A DNA stretch of 41,317 nt, from assembly GCF_005930495.1 (NCBI RefSeq), contig NZ_SJEX01000045.1, forward strand, positions 1 through 41,317. The letters are read 5' to 3'. Below the pieces are notes generated by a model. That model did not search any database, had not been told where the DNA came from, and saw nothing but the letters and a program-made list of their open reading frames with translations. Position 1 is the stretch's first letter. Each line of letters begins with the position of its first letter. Position numbers and translations under genes: made by a program. Origin of the DNA: Modestobacter excelsi (lineage in GTDB: Bacteria; Actinomycetota; Actinomycetes; Mycobacteriales; Geodermatophilaceae). This document shows positions 8,235 to 15,817 of this stretch, one piece after another.

Positions 8235-9224
8235 TCAGCTGCGGCCGTAGGCCGCCAGCAGCCGGCGGTTGCGCAGCGCCCGGGCGGCGCCCTCGGCCAC
8301 GCACGTCAGCGGCTCCTCGGCGAGCTTCACCGGCAGGCCCAGGCTCCGCTCCAGCTCGGTGGAGAAACCCGGGACCTGCGAGGACCCGCCGAACAGCAGC
8401 ACGCCCTCCGCCATCACGTCGGCGATGGCCTGCGGGGCGAGGTCGTCCAGGCACGCGCTCAGCGTCCGGACGATGTCGTCGGTGACCGGCCGCACGGCGT
8501 CGGCCACCTCGGCCGGCTGCACCGTCGCCAGCCGCGGCCGCCCGGTGACGGCGTCCCGGCCCTGGACGACGAGCGGGCCGTCCAGCTCGTCCCCGGCACG
8601 GATCTTGAGGGCCTCGGCCTCCAGCTCGCCGACGTGCAGCTGGTGCTGCTCGCGGACGTAGCGGGCCACGGCCAGGGTCATCTCGTTCCCGGCGAGCTTG
8701 CTGGTCCGGTGGGCGAGGACCCCGCCGAAGCAGAAGGCCGCCGTCTCGGCCGTGCCGCCCCCCACGTCCACGACCATGTGCACCCGCCGTTCCAGCGGGT
8801 CGATGCCGCAGCCGATCGCGCCCGCGATCGACTCGTCCAGGGCGGTCACCGGGCGGATGCCGGCCTCCTCCGCGGCCTCCAGGACCGCGCGGTGCTCCAG
8901 CGCGGTGGAGCCGACCGGGACCCCGATCACGGCGCGGACGCCGGGGCTCCAGCCCCGCCGCCCGGCCTTGTGCAGGACCGAGCGCAGGTAGGTCCGGGCG
9001 GTCTCCAGGTCGGTGACCACCCCGTCGTCCAGCGGCCGGACCGCGGCGAGCCCGGCCGGGGTGCGACCGAGCAGGTCGGCGGCCTCGTGCCCGACGGCCA
9101 GCACGCGTTCCCGCCGGGAGCGGCCCGAGCGGAGCAGCATGACGGTCGGTTCGTCGTAGAGGATGCCTCGGCGGCCGTGGCTGACGACCGTGTTGGCGGT
9201 ACCGAGATCGATGCCGAGTTCCAC
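8235..9224 (-). CDS. MreB-like actin (rod shape-determining protein family)
   Basis: 329 aa, GTG start at 9224 (GTG GAA CTC GGC) with AGGGGG about 9 nt upstream. Actin-fold nucleotide-binding motifs are visible: phosphate 1 IDLGTANTVV at residues 5-14, phosphate 2 MVVDVGGGTAETA, and an adenosine-type LLFGGSSQVPG near residue 280. LDESIAGAIGCGIDP matches the MreB EEPMAAAIGAGLP segment. Length is slightly below typical MreB (about 340). MreB filaments guide SEDS-bPBP wall synthases in rod-shaped bacteria; placement tail to tail with such a fused synthase makes a functional link likely. Sequence departs from canonical MreB in several segments, so it may be a specialised paralogue. Confidence 0.88.
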   Translation of the reverse strand: MELGIDLGTANTVVSHGRRGILYDEPTVMLLRSGRSRRERVLAVGHEAADLLGRTPAGLAAVRPLDDGVVTDLETARTYLRSVLHKAGRRGWSPGVRAVIGVPVGSTALEHRAVLEAAEEAGIRPVTALDESIAGAIGCGIDPLERRVHMVVDVGGGTAETAAFCFGGVLAHRTSKLAGNEMTLAVARYVREQHQLHVGELEAEALKIRAGDELDGPLVVQGRDAVTGRPRLATVQPAEVADAVRPVTDDIVRTLSACLDDLAPQAIADVMAEGVLLFGGSSQVPGFSTELERSLGLPVKLAEEPLTCVAEGAARALRNRRLLAAYGRS

Positions 9225-9390
9225 GCGCGGGGCCCCCTGACCGAAGAGTGCCGCTCAGTCTGGGGGTGCGCCGGGGGTCCGGTCTACGGGTCGCGGCGCC
9301 CCGGCCGGTGCGGCGGCCCGTTGTCCGGCGCGTCCCTCGATGCCGTGCCGCGTCCTGCGGGTCAGGACCGGTGACCCGGCGGCCTCACAG

Positions 9391-10125
9391 TCAGGAGAAG
9401 CGGGCGGGGAGGATCCGGGCCCGGAAGAACTCGCCCTCCGCGGCCCGGTCGGTGCCCCACCACCAGCCCGCGCACAGGGCTGAGGGGATGGTCACCCCGT
9501 TCCAGGTCCTCTCCTCCTCGACGGTGACACCGAAGGGGTGACGACCGAACGACCCGCCGTCCGGGTTCCCCCAGCGCTGCATCCACGCCTTCAGGAGCCG
9601 GCCGTCGGCACCGACACGCAGCCGGGTGCGCTCCTCACCGGTCGCCAGCCGCCAGACCGCCACGGCGGTGTCGGGCTGCTCATCCGCCTCCCAGCGGGCG
9701 GCCCGGAAGACGGTGGGGAGGAGGACGGCCTCGCCGGCCAGCCGGCCGGCGGCGCTGCGTGACACGTCGGTGCCCGCGGCGGACACCACCGGCAGCAGCC
9801 CGAGCAGCCGCCAGCGCATCTCCCCGGTGGCGGCGCTGAACCGGTCGTAGCCGGTGACCGGCAACCCGGCGACGCGTGCCCGCGCTGCCCAGATGAAGCC
9901 CGACGGCGGGGCGAGCACCTGGCGGGCGGTGAACGGCCGCCAGCTCCGGCCCAGCCGGAGCTCGCCGGCCATGACCAGCTCCACGGTCCGCCACAGCGGG
10001 GTCCCGGGGGCGATGGCGTGGGTGAGCCAGCGCCGGGCGGGCTCCGGCAGACCGGTGAGCGGCTCCGGCCCGGAGGTCGCCGGTGCCGTCGTCCCGATGG
10101 CCAGCCGGTCCCACTCCTCCCGCAC
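9391..10125 (-). CDS. DUF6544/DUF6920-like protein of unknown function
   Basis: 244 aa from a GTG at 10125. Recognisable features are [13 protein letters not shown] near residue 25, [15 protein letters not shown], a Trp-rich middle and the C-terminal [20 protein letters not shown], a pattern I associate with the DUF6544 family. No membrane helix or catalytic motif is evident. The only ribosome-binding-like stretch (GGGAGG) is about 21 nt upstream, so the true start may differ by a few codons. It is divergent from the DevR-type regulator, with 259 nt between them that hold a USP remnant and a DosR-box-like palindrome. Function unknown. Confidence 0.72.
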   Translation of the reverse strand: MREEWDRLAIGTTAPATSGPEPLTGLPEPARRWLTHAIAPGTPLWRTVELVMAGELRLGRSWRPFTARQVLAPPSGFIWAARARVAGLPVTGYDRFSAATGEMRWRLLGLLPVVSAAGTDVSRSAAGRLAGEAVLLPTVFRAARWEADEQPDTAVAVWRLATGEERTRLRVGADGRLLKAWMQRWGNPDGGSFGRHPFGVTVEEERTWNGVTIPSALCAGWWWGTDRAAEGEFFRARILPARFS

Positions 10126-10156
10126 GGGCCGGGCCGCGCGCGGGACCTCCCGGCCC

Positions 10157-10285
10157 TCATCGCACCGCAGCGGGGACGGCCGGCGCAGGGCCGGAGGTCC
10201 CGGTCGGCAACCGGTCGCCGCGCACGACCACGACCACGGCCGGGCAGCGGGAGTGCGCCGCCACGTGCAGCGCCACCGAGCCGGC
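10157..10285 (-). pseudogene. C-terminal remnant of a universal stress protein
   Basis: The minus-strand frame ending at TCA 10157-10159 reads [20 protein letters not shown], the hallmark last helix and strand of universal stress proteins (LGSVSxHVxxxxxCPVLVV). Only about 41 codons remain; upstream the similarity stops abruptly and no start codon or ribosome binding site is present. In M. tuberculosis a USP gene (Rv3134c) sits beside devR, so this looks like the deleted equivalent. Confidence 0.6.
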
Positions 10286-10287
10286 TC

Positions 10288-10307
10288 GGCGGGACCTTCG
10301 ACCCTGG
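10288..10307. promoter_or_regulatory. Weak DosR-box-like palindrome upstream of devR
   Basis: GGCGGGACCTTCGACCCTGG matches the DosR consensus TTSGGGACTWWAGTCCCSAA at 12 of 20 positions, 11 of 14 in the core (GGGAC and CCC arms intact). It is centred about 33 nt upstream of a TACGGT -10 candidate (10330-10335) for the downstream devR-type gene, a plausible place for autoregulation. Weak match; could be chance. Confidence 0.35.
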
Positions 10308-10384
10308 GCCGGCAGCCGGGTCAGGGGCCTACGGTCGGCGTCGTCGCTGCCTGCGCCGGGCAGCCGGACGGACGGGGTGCTGCC

Positions 10385-11065
10385 GTGACCACCACCGACG
10401 GCCACGGATCCCCGGTCCGGGTGTTCCTGCTCGACGACCACGAGATCGTCCGGCGCGGCGTCGCCGACGTGCTGGAGACCGATCCGGGCATCACCGTGGT
10501 GGGCGAGGCCAAGGACGCCGCCGGGGCGCTGGCCCGGGTGCCGGCACTCCGCCCGGACGTCGCCGTCCTCGACGTGCGGCTGCCCGACGGCGACGGGGTG
10601 TCGGTGTGCCGGGAGCTGCGGTCGAGGATGCCCGACCTCAAGGTCGTGATGCTGACCAGCTACAGCGACGACGAGGCCCTGTTCGAGGCGATCATGGCCG
10701 GGGCGTCGGGGTACCTGCTCAAGCAGATCCTCGGCCAGGACCTGGTCGCCGCGGTGCGCACGGTGGCCGGCGGCGGGTCCCTGCTGGACCCCAGCGCGAC
10801 CGCCGCGGTGCTCGCCCGGATGCGCCGGGCGGCGGAGCCCGCCGGCCCGCTGGCCACGCTCAGCGAGCAGGAGCGCACCGTCCTGCTGCTGATCGGCGAG
10901 GGCCTGACCAACCGGCAGATCGGCGAGCGGATGTTCCTCGCCGAGAAGACCGTGAAGAACTACGTCTCCCACCTGCTGGCCAAGCTGGGGCTCGAACGGC
11001 GCACCCAGGCGGCGATCCTGGCCACCGAGCTGAGGGGGTCGGGCGCCGCCTCCCCGCGCGGCTGA
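10385..11065 (+). CDS. devR: DevR/DosR-type NarL family response regulator
   Basis: 226 aa, GTG start at 10385. The receiver domain (residues 10-125) has acidic D17-D18, phospho-acceptor D63 in [12 protein letters not shown]91 and K113. The C-terminal LuxR/NarL helix-turn-helix (about 160-222) contains [20 protein letters not shown] and [13 protein letters not shown], nearly the M. tuberculosis DosR recognition region. In that family the phosphorylated dimer activates dormancy, hypoxia and nitric oxide response genes through 20-bp palindromes. The gene is convergent with its likely partner kinase (7 nt between the stops), unlike the devR-devS operon of mycobacteria. Candidate -10 TACGGT at 10330-10335. 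Confidence 0.92.
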   Translation: MTTTDGHGSPVRVFLLDDHEIVRRGVADVLETDPGITVVGEAKDAAGALARVPALRPDVAVLDVRLPDGDGVSVCRELRSRMPDLKVVMLTSYSDDEALFEAIMAGASGYLLKQILGQDLVAAVRTVAGGGSLLDPSATAAVLARMRRAAEPAGPLATLSEQERTVLLLIGEGLTNRQIGERMFLAEKTVKNYVSHLLAKLGLERRTQAAILATELRGSGAASPRG

Positions 11066-11072
11066 CCGTCGG

Positions 11073-12848
11073 TCAGACGTCCTGGCGCACCGGCAGCGGT
11101 GCCTGCCAGCGGAGCAGCGTGCCGCCGTCGGCCGCCCGCGCCACCGAGGAGCGACCGCCCCACCGCTCCGCCCGCTGCTCCATGTTCCGCAACCCGCTGC
11201 GGGCGACGGTGGGATCGATCCCCCGCCCGTCGTCCCGCACCTCCAGGACGACCGTGTCGGTCACCTCCACGGTGACCACGACGTGCCGGGCGCCGGCGTG
11301 CCGGGCGGCGTTGCTCACCCCCTCGCGGACGACGGCGGCGACGTCCGCGGCCAGTTCGCCGGTGACCAGGCTGTCGACCGCGCCGGACATCCGCACCGTC
11401 GGGCGCAGCGACTCCCCGGCGCTCTGGGTGGCGATGTCGAGGAGCCGGCGGCGGAGGCTGTCGGGGTGGTCGGCGCCGTCGGTGGTGTGCAGGTCGAAGA
11501 TCGTGGTGCGGATGTCCCGGACGGTCTCGTCGAGCTGGTCCACGACGGCGCAGAGCCGCTGCCGGACCGGGTCGTCGCGCACCCGGGTGGCCGCCGCCTG
11601 CAGGCTGAGGCCGGCAGCGAACAGCCGCTGGATGACGTGGTCGTGCAGGTCCCGGGCGATCCGGTCGCGGTCCTCGTAGACGTCCAGCCGCCGCGCGACC
11701 TGCTGCCGGGCCGCCATGTCCAGCGCCAGGGCGACCTGGTCGGCGAACTCGGTGATCAACGGGGCCACGGCCGGGTCGAAGCCCGGGCGGCCCCCGCGCC
11801 GGGCGGCGATCACCACCGCGGCGCGGGCGTCGGTGCTGCGCAGCGGCACGCCGATGGTCGACCCCCAGGTCACGTGCCCGTTCGGCCCGTCGTAGGGGAT
11901 GCCCGTCATGTCCAGGGTGGTCGCGGTGCCGGCCGTGACGACGGCCTGCAGCGCCGGTGCCTCGTCCGGGTGCAGCACCGTGCCGGTGATGTCGACCAGC
12001 CCGGCACCGGTCTGGGCCTTCACCTGGTAACCGCCGCCGTCCGGGTCGGGCCCGGAGACCAGCCAGGCGCCGTCGGCCCCGGTCAGCTCGGCCACCCGGC
12101 CGACGACCAGCCGCAGCGCCTCGTCGGGGGACAGGCCGGCCAGCAGCGTCGACCGGACGTCGCCCACCGCCGTCAGCCACCGGCGGCGCAGCTCGCCCTC
12201 GGCGTACAGCCGGGCGTTGTCGACCGCGATGCCGGCGGCCCCGGCCAGCGCCACCAGCACGGCGCTGTCCTCGGCGGTGAACAGACCGCCGCCGTGCTTC
12301 TCGGTCATGTAGAGGTTGCCGAACACGGTGCCGCGCACCAGCACCGGCACCCCGAGGAAGGTGCGCATCGGCGGGTGCCCGGGCGGGAGGCCGACCGAGG
12401 CGGGGTGCGTGCCGAGGTCGGCGATCAGCAGCGGGTGCGGGTCGGTGATCAGCTGCCCCAGCACGCCCTTGCCCTCGGGCAGGTGGTCCAGCCGCCCCCG
12501 CTGCTCGGCGGTCATCCCCACGGTGATGAACGCGTTGAGCCCGCCCTGCGGGGCCAGGACGCCCAGCGCGCCGTACCCGGCGTCGACCAGCCGGGTGGCG
12601 GCCTCGACGATCCGGCGCAGCGTGGTGTCCAGGTCCAGGCCGCTGGAGACGCTGAGGAACGCGTCCAGCAGGTCCTCCACCCGCGCCTGCGCGCGGGCCA
12701 CGGTCGACAACCGCTCCTGCACCTCGTCCAGCAGCTCGGTCAGCCGCATGCCCGCCAGCGGGGAGACCGCGCCGTCCGGCCCGCCGCCGGCGGCGGGCTC
12801 CTGGGACGGCGCGGACGCGGTGCTCATCCCCTGCAGGATCGCAGCCAC
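11073..12848 (-). CDS. devS: DevS/DosT-type sensor histidine kinase with two GAF domains
   Basis: 591 aa from GTG 12848 (GGGAG 4-5 nt upstream); an in-frame ATG at 12827 is an alternative start. GAF-A (about 60-215) includes HPASVGLPPGHPPMRTFLGV, the region that carries the haem-ligand His in DosS/DosT (H158 or H148 are candidates), and VFGNLYMTEK. GAF-B spans about 230-375. The HisKA_3 domain has phospho-acceptor H401 in RIARDLHDHVIQRLF; the HATPase domain has N512 in EGVSNAARHA and VRDDGRGIDP. No membrane helix, so a cytosolic sensor. Partner is most likely the convergent DevR-type regulator; haem-based sensing of O2, NO or CO is the family expectation, not shown here. Confidence 0.92.
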   Translation of the reverse strand: MAAILQGMSTASAPSQEPAAGGGPDGAVSPLAGMRLTELLDEVQERLSTVARAQARVEDLLDAFLSVSSGLDLDTTLRRIVEAATRLVDAGYGALGVLAPQGGLNAFITVGMTAEQRGRLDHLPEGKGVLGQLITDPHPLLIADLGTHPASVGLPPGHPPMRTFLGVPVLVRGTVFGNLYMTEKHGGGLFTAEDSAVLVALAGAAGIAVDNARLYAEGELRRRWLTAVGDVRSTLLAGLSPDEALRLVVGRVAELTGADGAWLVSGPDPDGGGYQVKAQTGAGLVDITGTVLHPDEAPALQAVVTAGTATTLDMTGIPYDGPNGHVTWGSTIGVPLRSTDARAAVVIAARRGGRPGFDPAVAPLITEFADQVALALDMAARQQVARRLDVYEDRDRIARDLHDHVIQRLFAAGLSLQAAATRVRDDPVRQRLCAVVDQLDETVRDIRTTIFDLHTTDGADHPDSLRRRLLDIATQSAGESLRPTVRMSGAVDSLVTGELAADVAAVVREGVSNAARHAGARHVVVTVEVTDTVVLEVRDDGRGIDPTVARSGLRNMEQRAERWGGRSSVARAADGGTLLRWQAPLPVRQDV

Positions 12849-12871
12849 GGGGCTCCCGGGGCACCCCTTCC

Positions 12872-13108
12872 GGCCCGTCCGACGGCGACGGTCAGCACCG
12901 TCCTGCGCTGCTCCACGTCACCGCGGCCGGGCTGGCCGCCTCACCCCTCACCCAGGCGCTGGACTGGCCGGCCACGCGCACCCGGCTGCAGCTGCAGCTG
13001 TCGTCGGTCGGGCACCCGCAGATGCTGCTCCGGCTGGGGTGGCCCGTTCAGCCGCCTCCCGCCACGGGTCGCGGTCCGGTCGCCGAGGTGCTCGGCACCG
13101 TCGGCTGA
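12872..13108 (+). pseudogene. C-terminal remnant of an Acg-type (DosR regulon) nitroreductase
   Basis: The plus frame ending at TGA 13106-13108 gives HVTAAGLAASPLTQALDW, PATRTRL and HPQMLLRLGWPVQPPP, then PVAEVL. This matches the end of the putative NAD(P)H nitroreductase family exemplified by M. tuberculosis Acg (Rv2032) and Rv3131, with the GxAxSPLTQxLE and PQMLLRxGxP signatures. Only about 75 codons remain; the flavin-binding N-terminal part and the start are absent. It lies directly behind the devS-type gene, the position of Rv3131 in M. tuberculosis. Confidence 0.62.
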
Positions 13109-13120
13109 GCCGCGACGCCC

Positions 13121-14053
13121 TCAGCCCTCCCGCGAGCCGGTGGCGGCCACCGCGGCCCGCTCCGGGAGCCCGGGCCCGACCGGCGAGGGCACCGGCACGA
13201 CCAGCACCGGGACGCCGACCCGGTGCAGGACCGAGTGCACGGTCGCGCCAGGCCCGCCGGCGGTGACGTCCCGGCGGCCGACGACCAGCAGCGTGGCCGT
13301 GGCCGTCGCCTGCACCAGGACCTGACCCGCCCGGCCCTTCGCGACGTCCAGCGCCACCGGCAGGGCGGGTCGGCGGGAGCGCAGCCCGACCACGAGCGGC
13401 TCGACGGCGGCGGTCTCGGCACTGGTGCTGGTGGCCTCGTCCAGGCGCCAGCGCAGCCGCTGGACGGCGTCCTCGCTGAGCTGCCGCCAGGCGTGCACCA
13501 CCCGCAGCGGTTCGCCGCGCAGCTGCGCCTCGGTGGCGGCCGTGGCCAGGACCGCTGCGCTGCCGGCCGAGCCGTCCACCCCGACCACCACGCCGGACCG
13601 CCGCGGACCCAGCGGTGAGGGGCTGCGGTGGACGAGCACCGGGCAGCCCACGGTGACCGCGACGGCCTCGGCCACGGAGCCGAGCAGGTCGCCGGCGCCC
13701 CAGGTGAGCCCGCTGGCCCCGACGACGAGCAGGTCCTCCGCGCCGGCTGCCCGGCAGAGCACGCTTCCCGGGCGGCCGTCCACGAGCTCGGTGGTGACCG
13801 CCGACGCGGGGAGGAGGTCGGCGAGGCCGGTGCGCATCCGCTCCAGGTCGGCGTGCGCCGACCGTCGGGAGGCGGCGCACGCGTCGTACGCGGCCGGCAG
13901 ACCGGCCACGTCACCGGTCGGCCAGTGGAACGCACGGACCAGCCGGAGCGGCAGCCCCCGGCCCCCCGCCTCCCGCGCCGCGGCGCGGGCTGCCTCGGCG
14001 GCGGGTGGCGAGCCGTCGACGCCGACGACGACGGCGGGGGAGGGGGTCGCCAT
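13121..14053 (-). CDS. Two-domain universal stress protein
   Basis: 310 aa, ATG 14053 chosen over an upstream GTG because GAGGAG stands 5 nt before it. Tandem USP domains: the first has VVVGVDGS and the ATP-binding signature G112-A-S-G then nine residues then G-S, matching G-2x-G-9x-G(S/T). The second starts VVVGVDGSAGSAAVLATAA but its nucleotide loop is degenerate (VGRRDVTAGG), so only domain 1 is predicted to bind ATP. USPs of this kind are prominent DosR regulon members in actinobacteria, and a 15/20 DosR-box match lies 68-87 nt upstream. Probably an ATP-responsive factor in hypoxia or stationary survival. Confidence 0.92.
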   Translation of the reverse strand: MATPSPAVVVGVDGSPPAAEAARAAAREAGGRGLPLRLVRAFHWPTGDVAGLPAAYDACAASRRSAHADLERMRTGLADLLPASAVTTELVDGRPGSVLCRAAGAEDLLVVGASGLTWGAGDLLGSVAEAVAVTVGCPVLVHRSPSPLGPRRSGVVVGVDGSAGSAAVLATAATEAQLRGEPLRVVHAWRQLSEDAVQRLRWRLDEATSTSAETAAVEPLVVGLRSRRPALPVALDVAKGRAGQVLVQATATATLLVVGRRDVTAGGPGATVHSVLHRVGVPVLVVPVPSPVGPGLPERAAVAATGSREG

Positions 14054-14120
14054 GGCTGCTCCTCTGCGCACGGTGGTCCCGGCGGCTCCTGCCGATCGTG
14101 CTGGCCGGCGGAGGCCCCGG

Positions 14121-14140
14121 CTCGGGGCTTTGGTCCCTGA
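14121..14140 (-). promoter_or_regulatory. DosR box upstream of the universal stress protein gene
   Basis: Minus-strand TCAGGGACCAAAGCCCCGAG matches the DosR consensus TTSGGGACTWWAGTCCCSAA at 15 of 20 positions and at 12 of 14 core positions. Its proximal end is 67 nt from the USP start codon and about 23 nt upstream of a CACGAT -10 candidate (about 14092-14097), a spacing suited to activation. A DevR-type regulator is encoded 3 kb away. Confidence 0.6.
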
Positions 14141-14304
14141 TCCCCGAGCCGTACAGCTCTCCCGGCTCGCCGCGCCCAGCCACCCGCGCGGCCGCCCCAG
14201 CGACCACCCAGACCGCCGGTGCGTTGAGGTAGGAATCGCGTCCCGTCCCGTGCGGACGACGGAGCCGGGGGCGGCTCAGCGGACGCCTGACGCCCTGACC
14301 TCAG

Positions 14305-14398
14305 CCGTTATCCCCAACAAACGCGCCGAATCCCGGGTGGCGTCCCCGGCTGAGCAAGACGTCCGGACCTCACGGGAGGCGCCCTCCGGGCGCAGCAG
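14305..14398 (+). repeat. Dispersed intergenic repeat, copy A
   Basis: Shares ordered words with 41121-41216: CCGTTATCCCCAAC at its start, CGTCCCCGG 36 nt on, then GAGCA, CCGGAC and CGGGAG, the hairpin GCGCCCTCCGGGCG 74 nt on, and AGCAG at the end. Copy B has the same words at 38 and 76 nt, so the copies differ by one 2-nt length change before the second word. The region between the first two words is not conserved. Both copies are intergenic and in the same orientation. Confidence 0.6.
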
Positions 14399-14515
14399 CA
14401 GGGGAGGGAGGCCGGGCGTACGTGCAGTCCGGTTGTGCGTCAGGTGGCCCGGCCGGTGCGCGCGGGAGATGCTGGCCCCAGCCGCTGTGACGGCTCCGGG
14501 CAGTCACCGAGGTCA

Positions 14516-14549
14516 GACCCCGCCGGTCGAGCAACCGGCTCGTGGGGTC
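14516..14549 (-). terminator. Hairpin just after the GAF-ANTAR reading frame
   Basis: Inverted repeat GACCCC-g-CCGGT / ACCGG-ctcgt-GGGGTC, with a 6-nt loop and an asymmetric internal bulge. It begins 7 nt beyond the TGA (14556-14558) that ends the full-length GAF-ANTAR frame, i.e. beyond the amber codon. No U tract, as is usual for GC-rich actinobacteria. Confidence 0.45.
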
Positions 14550-14555
14550 GCCTCG

Positions 14556-15302
14556 TCAGCTCGCGGTCGCGGGCAGCTGACCCGTGGTGCTCAGGTCGTC
14601 GGCGATGTCGCGCAGCTTGCGGTTGGTGAGCGACGAGGTGCGCACCAGCACCCCGAACGCCTGGTCCGCGGTCAGCTTGTACCGCTCCATCAGGATGCCC
14701 TTGGCCTAGCCGATCACGTCACGGTGCGCCATGCCGCCGCGGAGGTTCTCCTCGTGCTCGGCGCCTGCCAGCGCCACGGCGGCGTGGCCGGCGAACATCA
14801 GGCCGATGTCGCGCGACTCGTCGTCGAAGACGTTCCGCTGCCGGCTGTAGAGGTTCAGGGCGCCGAGCTTGTCGCCCTCGACGAACAGCTGGAAGCACAG
14901 CATGCTGCCGATCCCCAGCGCCGAGGCCTTCCGCGCGAAGGCCGGCCAGCGCTCCTCGGCGGCCACGTCGTCGACCCGGACGACCGTGCTCTCCCAGACC
15001 GCGTCGAGGCAGGGGCCCTCCCGCAGGTCGCCCTGCAGCGTGTCGACGTCCTGGGGCAGGTCCCCGGTCCAGGCGCGGCGCTCGACCTGCTGGCGGGCGA
15101 CCACGTAGCTGATGCCGCACTCGTCGGCACCGGGGATGGTCGCGGCGGCGACCGTGGTGATGGTCCGCAGGGTCGCGTCGACGTCGCCGTGGTCCTGCTG
15201 CAGCTGCCGGGCCACCCGGCTCATCACGTCACCGAGGCTCGCCGGCTCCCCGTCATCTGCGTCGGGGAGCTCCTCTGCCGTCACGGGCGACAACTTACTC
15301 AC
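14556..15302 (-). pseudogene. GAF-ANTAR regulator interrupted by an amber codon in the ANTAR domain
   Basis: GTG start at 15302 (GTGAGTAAG). The frame encodes a GAF domain (about residues 45-185) and then RDVIG, a TAG at 14706-14708, and without any shift AKGILMERYKLTADQAFGVL and LTNRKLRDIADDL, ending at TGA 14556. ANTAR domains read IGQAKGILMER here, so codon 199 was almost surely CAG, changed by one C-to-T transition. ANTAR domains bind RNA and act by antitermination; the truncated 198-aa product would keep the GAF sensor but lose RNA binding. Readthrough or a sequencing error would restore a 248-aa protein. The start overlaps the stop of the upstream gene by 8 nt and lacks its own ribosome binding site, which suggests translational coupling. 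Confidence 0.85.
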
Positions 15303-15720
15303 GCAGTGGCATCGGACAATGCCGATCGCGTCGCGCCCCGGCGGGCCCGTTCACGCCGTGAGTCACCGCCGGAGGTGCCCCGGCCGTGACCTGGACGACG
15401 CCGCCCGGAAGGAACGGCCAGGACCCCGCAGACGTCCGCTCAGCCAGGGGCCGCGGCGTGAAGGGCAGCTGGTCCACCCGCCCCTTGCACACCTCCGCCG
15501 ACCCCGCCGGCACCTCGCGCCAGACCCCGGGCAGCGCCACGAGGGGTTCGGGGACCACCAGCCGGGACTCCCGGGAGGAGTGCGCGAACCGCTCCTCCGC
15601 CGGGTGGAGCGGCCGCAGCGACTCGACGAACCCGGCCATCGGCGTCGACCCGTCGATCGGGTCCTCGAGCAGCCCGGAGGTGATCGCCAGGTGGGACACC
15701 ACCTCGGAGGTCCCTCCCAC
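15295..15720 (-). CDS. Hypothetical protein overlapping the GAF-ANTAR gene
   Basis: About 141 aa from a GTG at 15720, with GGAGG 4 nt upstream; a later GTG in the same frame is also possible. The frame has strong G/C third positions over most of its length (VSHLAITSGLLEDPIDGS and LVVPEPLVALPGVWREVPAG), weakening over the last 25 codons. No family is recognised, and there is no membrane helix or known motif. Its TAA (15295-15297) overlaps the GTG of the GAF-ANTAR gene, so the two probably form one transcript. The weaker 3' end leaves open that the original stop was lost. Confidence 0.5.
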   Translation of the reverse strand: MGGTSEVVSHLAITSGLLEDPIDGSTPMAGFVESLRPLHPAEERFAHSSRESRLVVPEPLVALPGVWREVPAGSAEVCKGRVDQLPFTPRPLAERTSAGSWPFLPGGVVQVTAGAPPAVTHGVNGPAGARRDRHCPMPLRE

Positions 15721-15817
15721 CTCACCTCCACCGGGTGAGGTCTCACCCGGTGGACCGCCCCACGATGGCCGCGGGCGACGACGGCACGTCGACGCGGCCG
15801 GGCGGAGGGGCGACTCC

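Larger units (their letters stand above)
14054..14555. other. Gene-free interval of about 500 nt with regulatory and repeat elements
   Basis: No coding frame with convincing codon use is visible. The interval holds a DosR-box-like palindrome (14121-14140), copy A of a dispersed intergenic repeat (14305-14398) and a hairpin (14516-14549), each listed separately. The rest shows nothing I can interpret. Confidence 0.6.

Noticed and set aside
14305-14318. DnaA box or replication origin from TTATCCCCA
   Set aside because: Single imperfect boxes at two distant places, with no cluster, AT-rich unwinding region or dnaA/dnaN genes.
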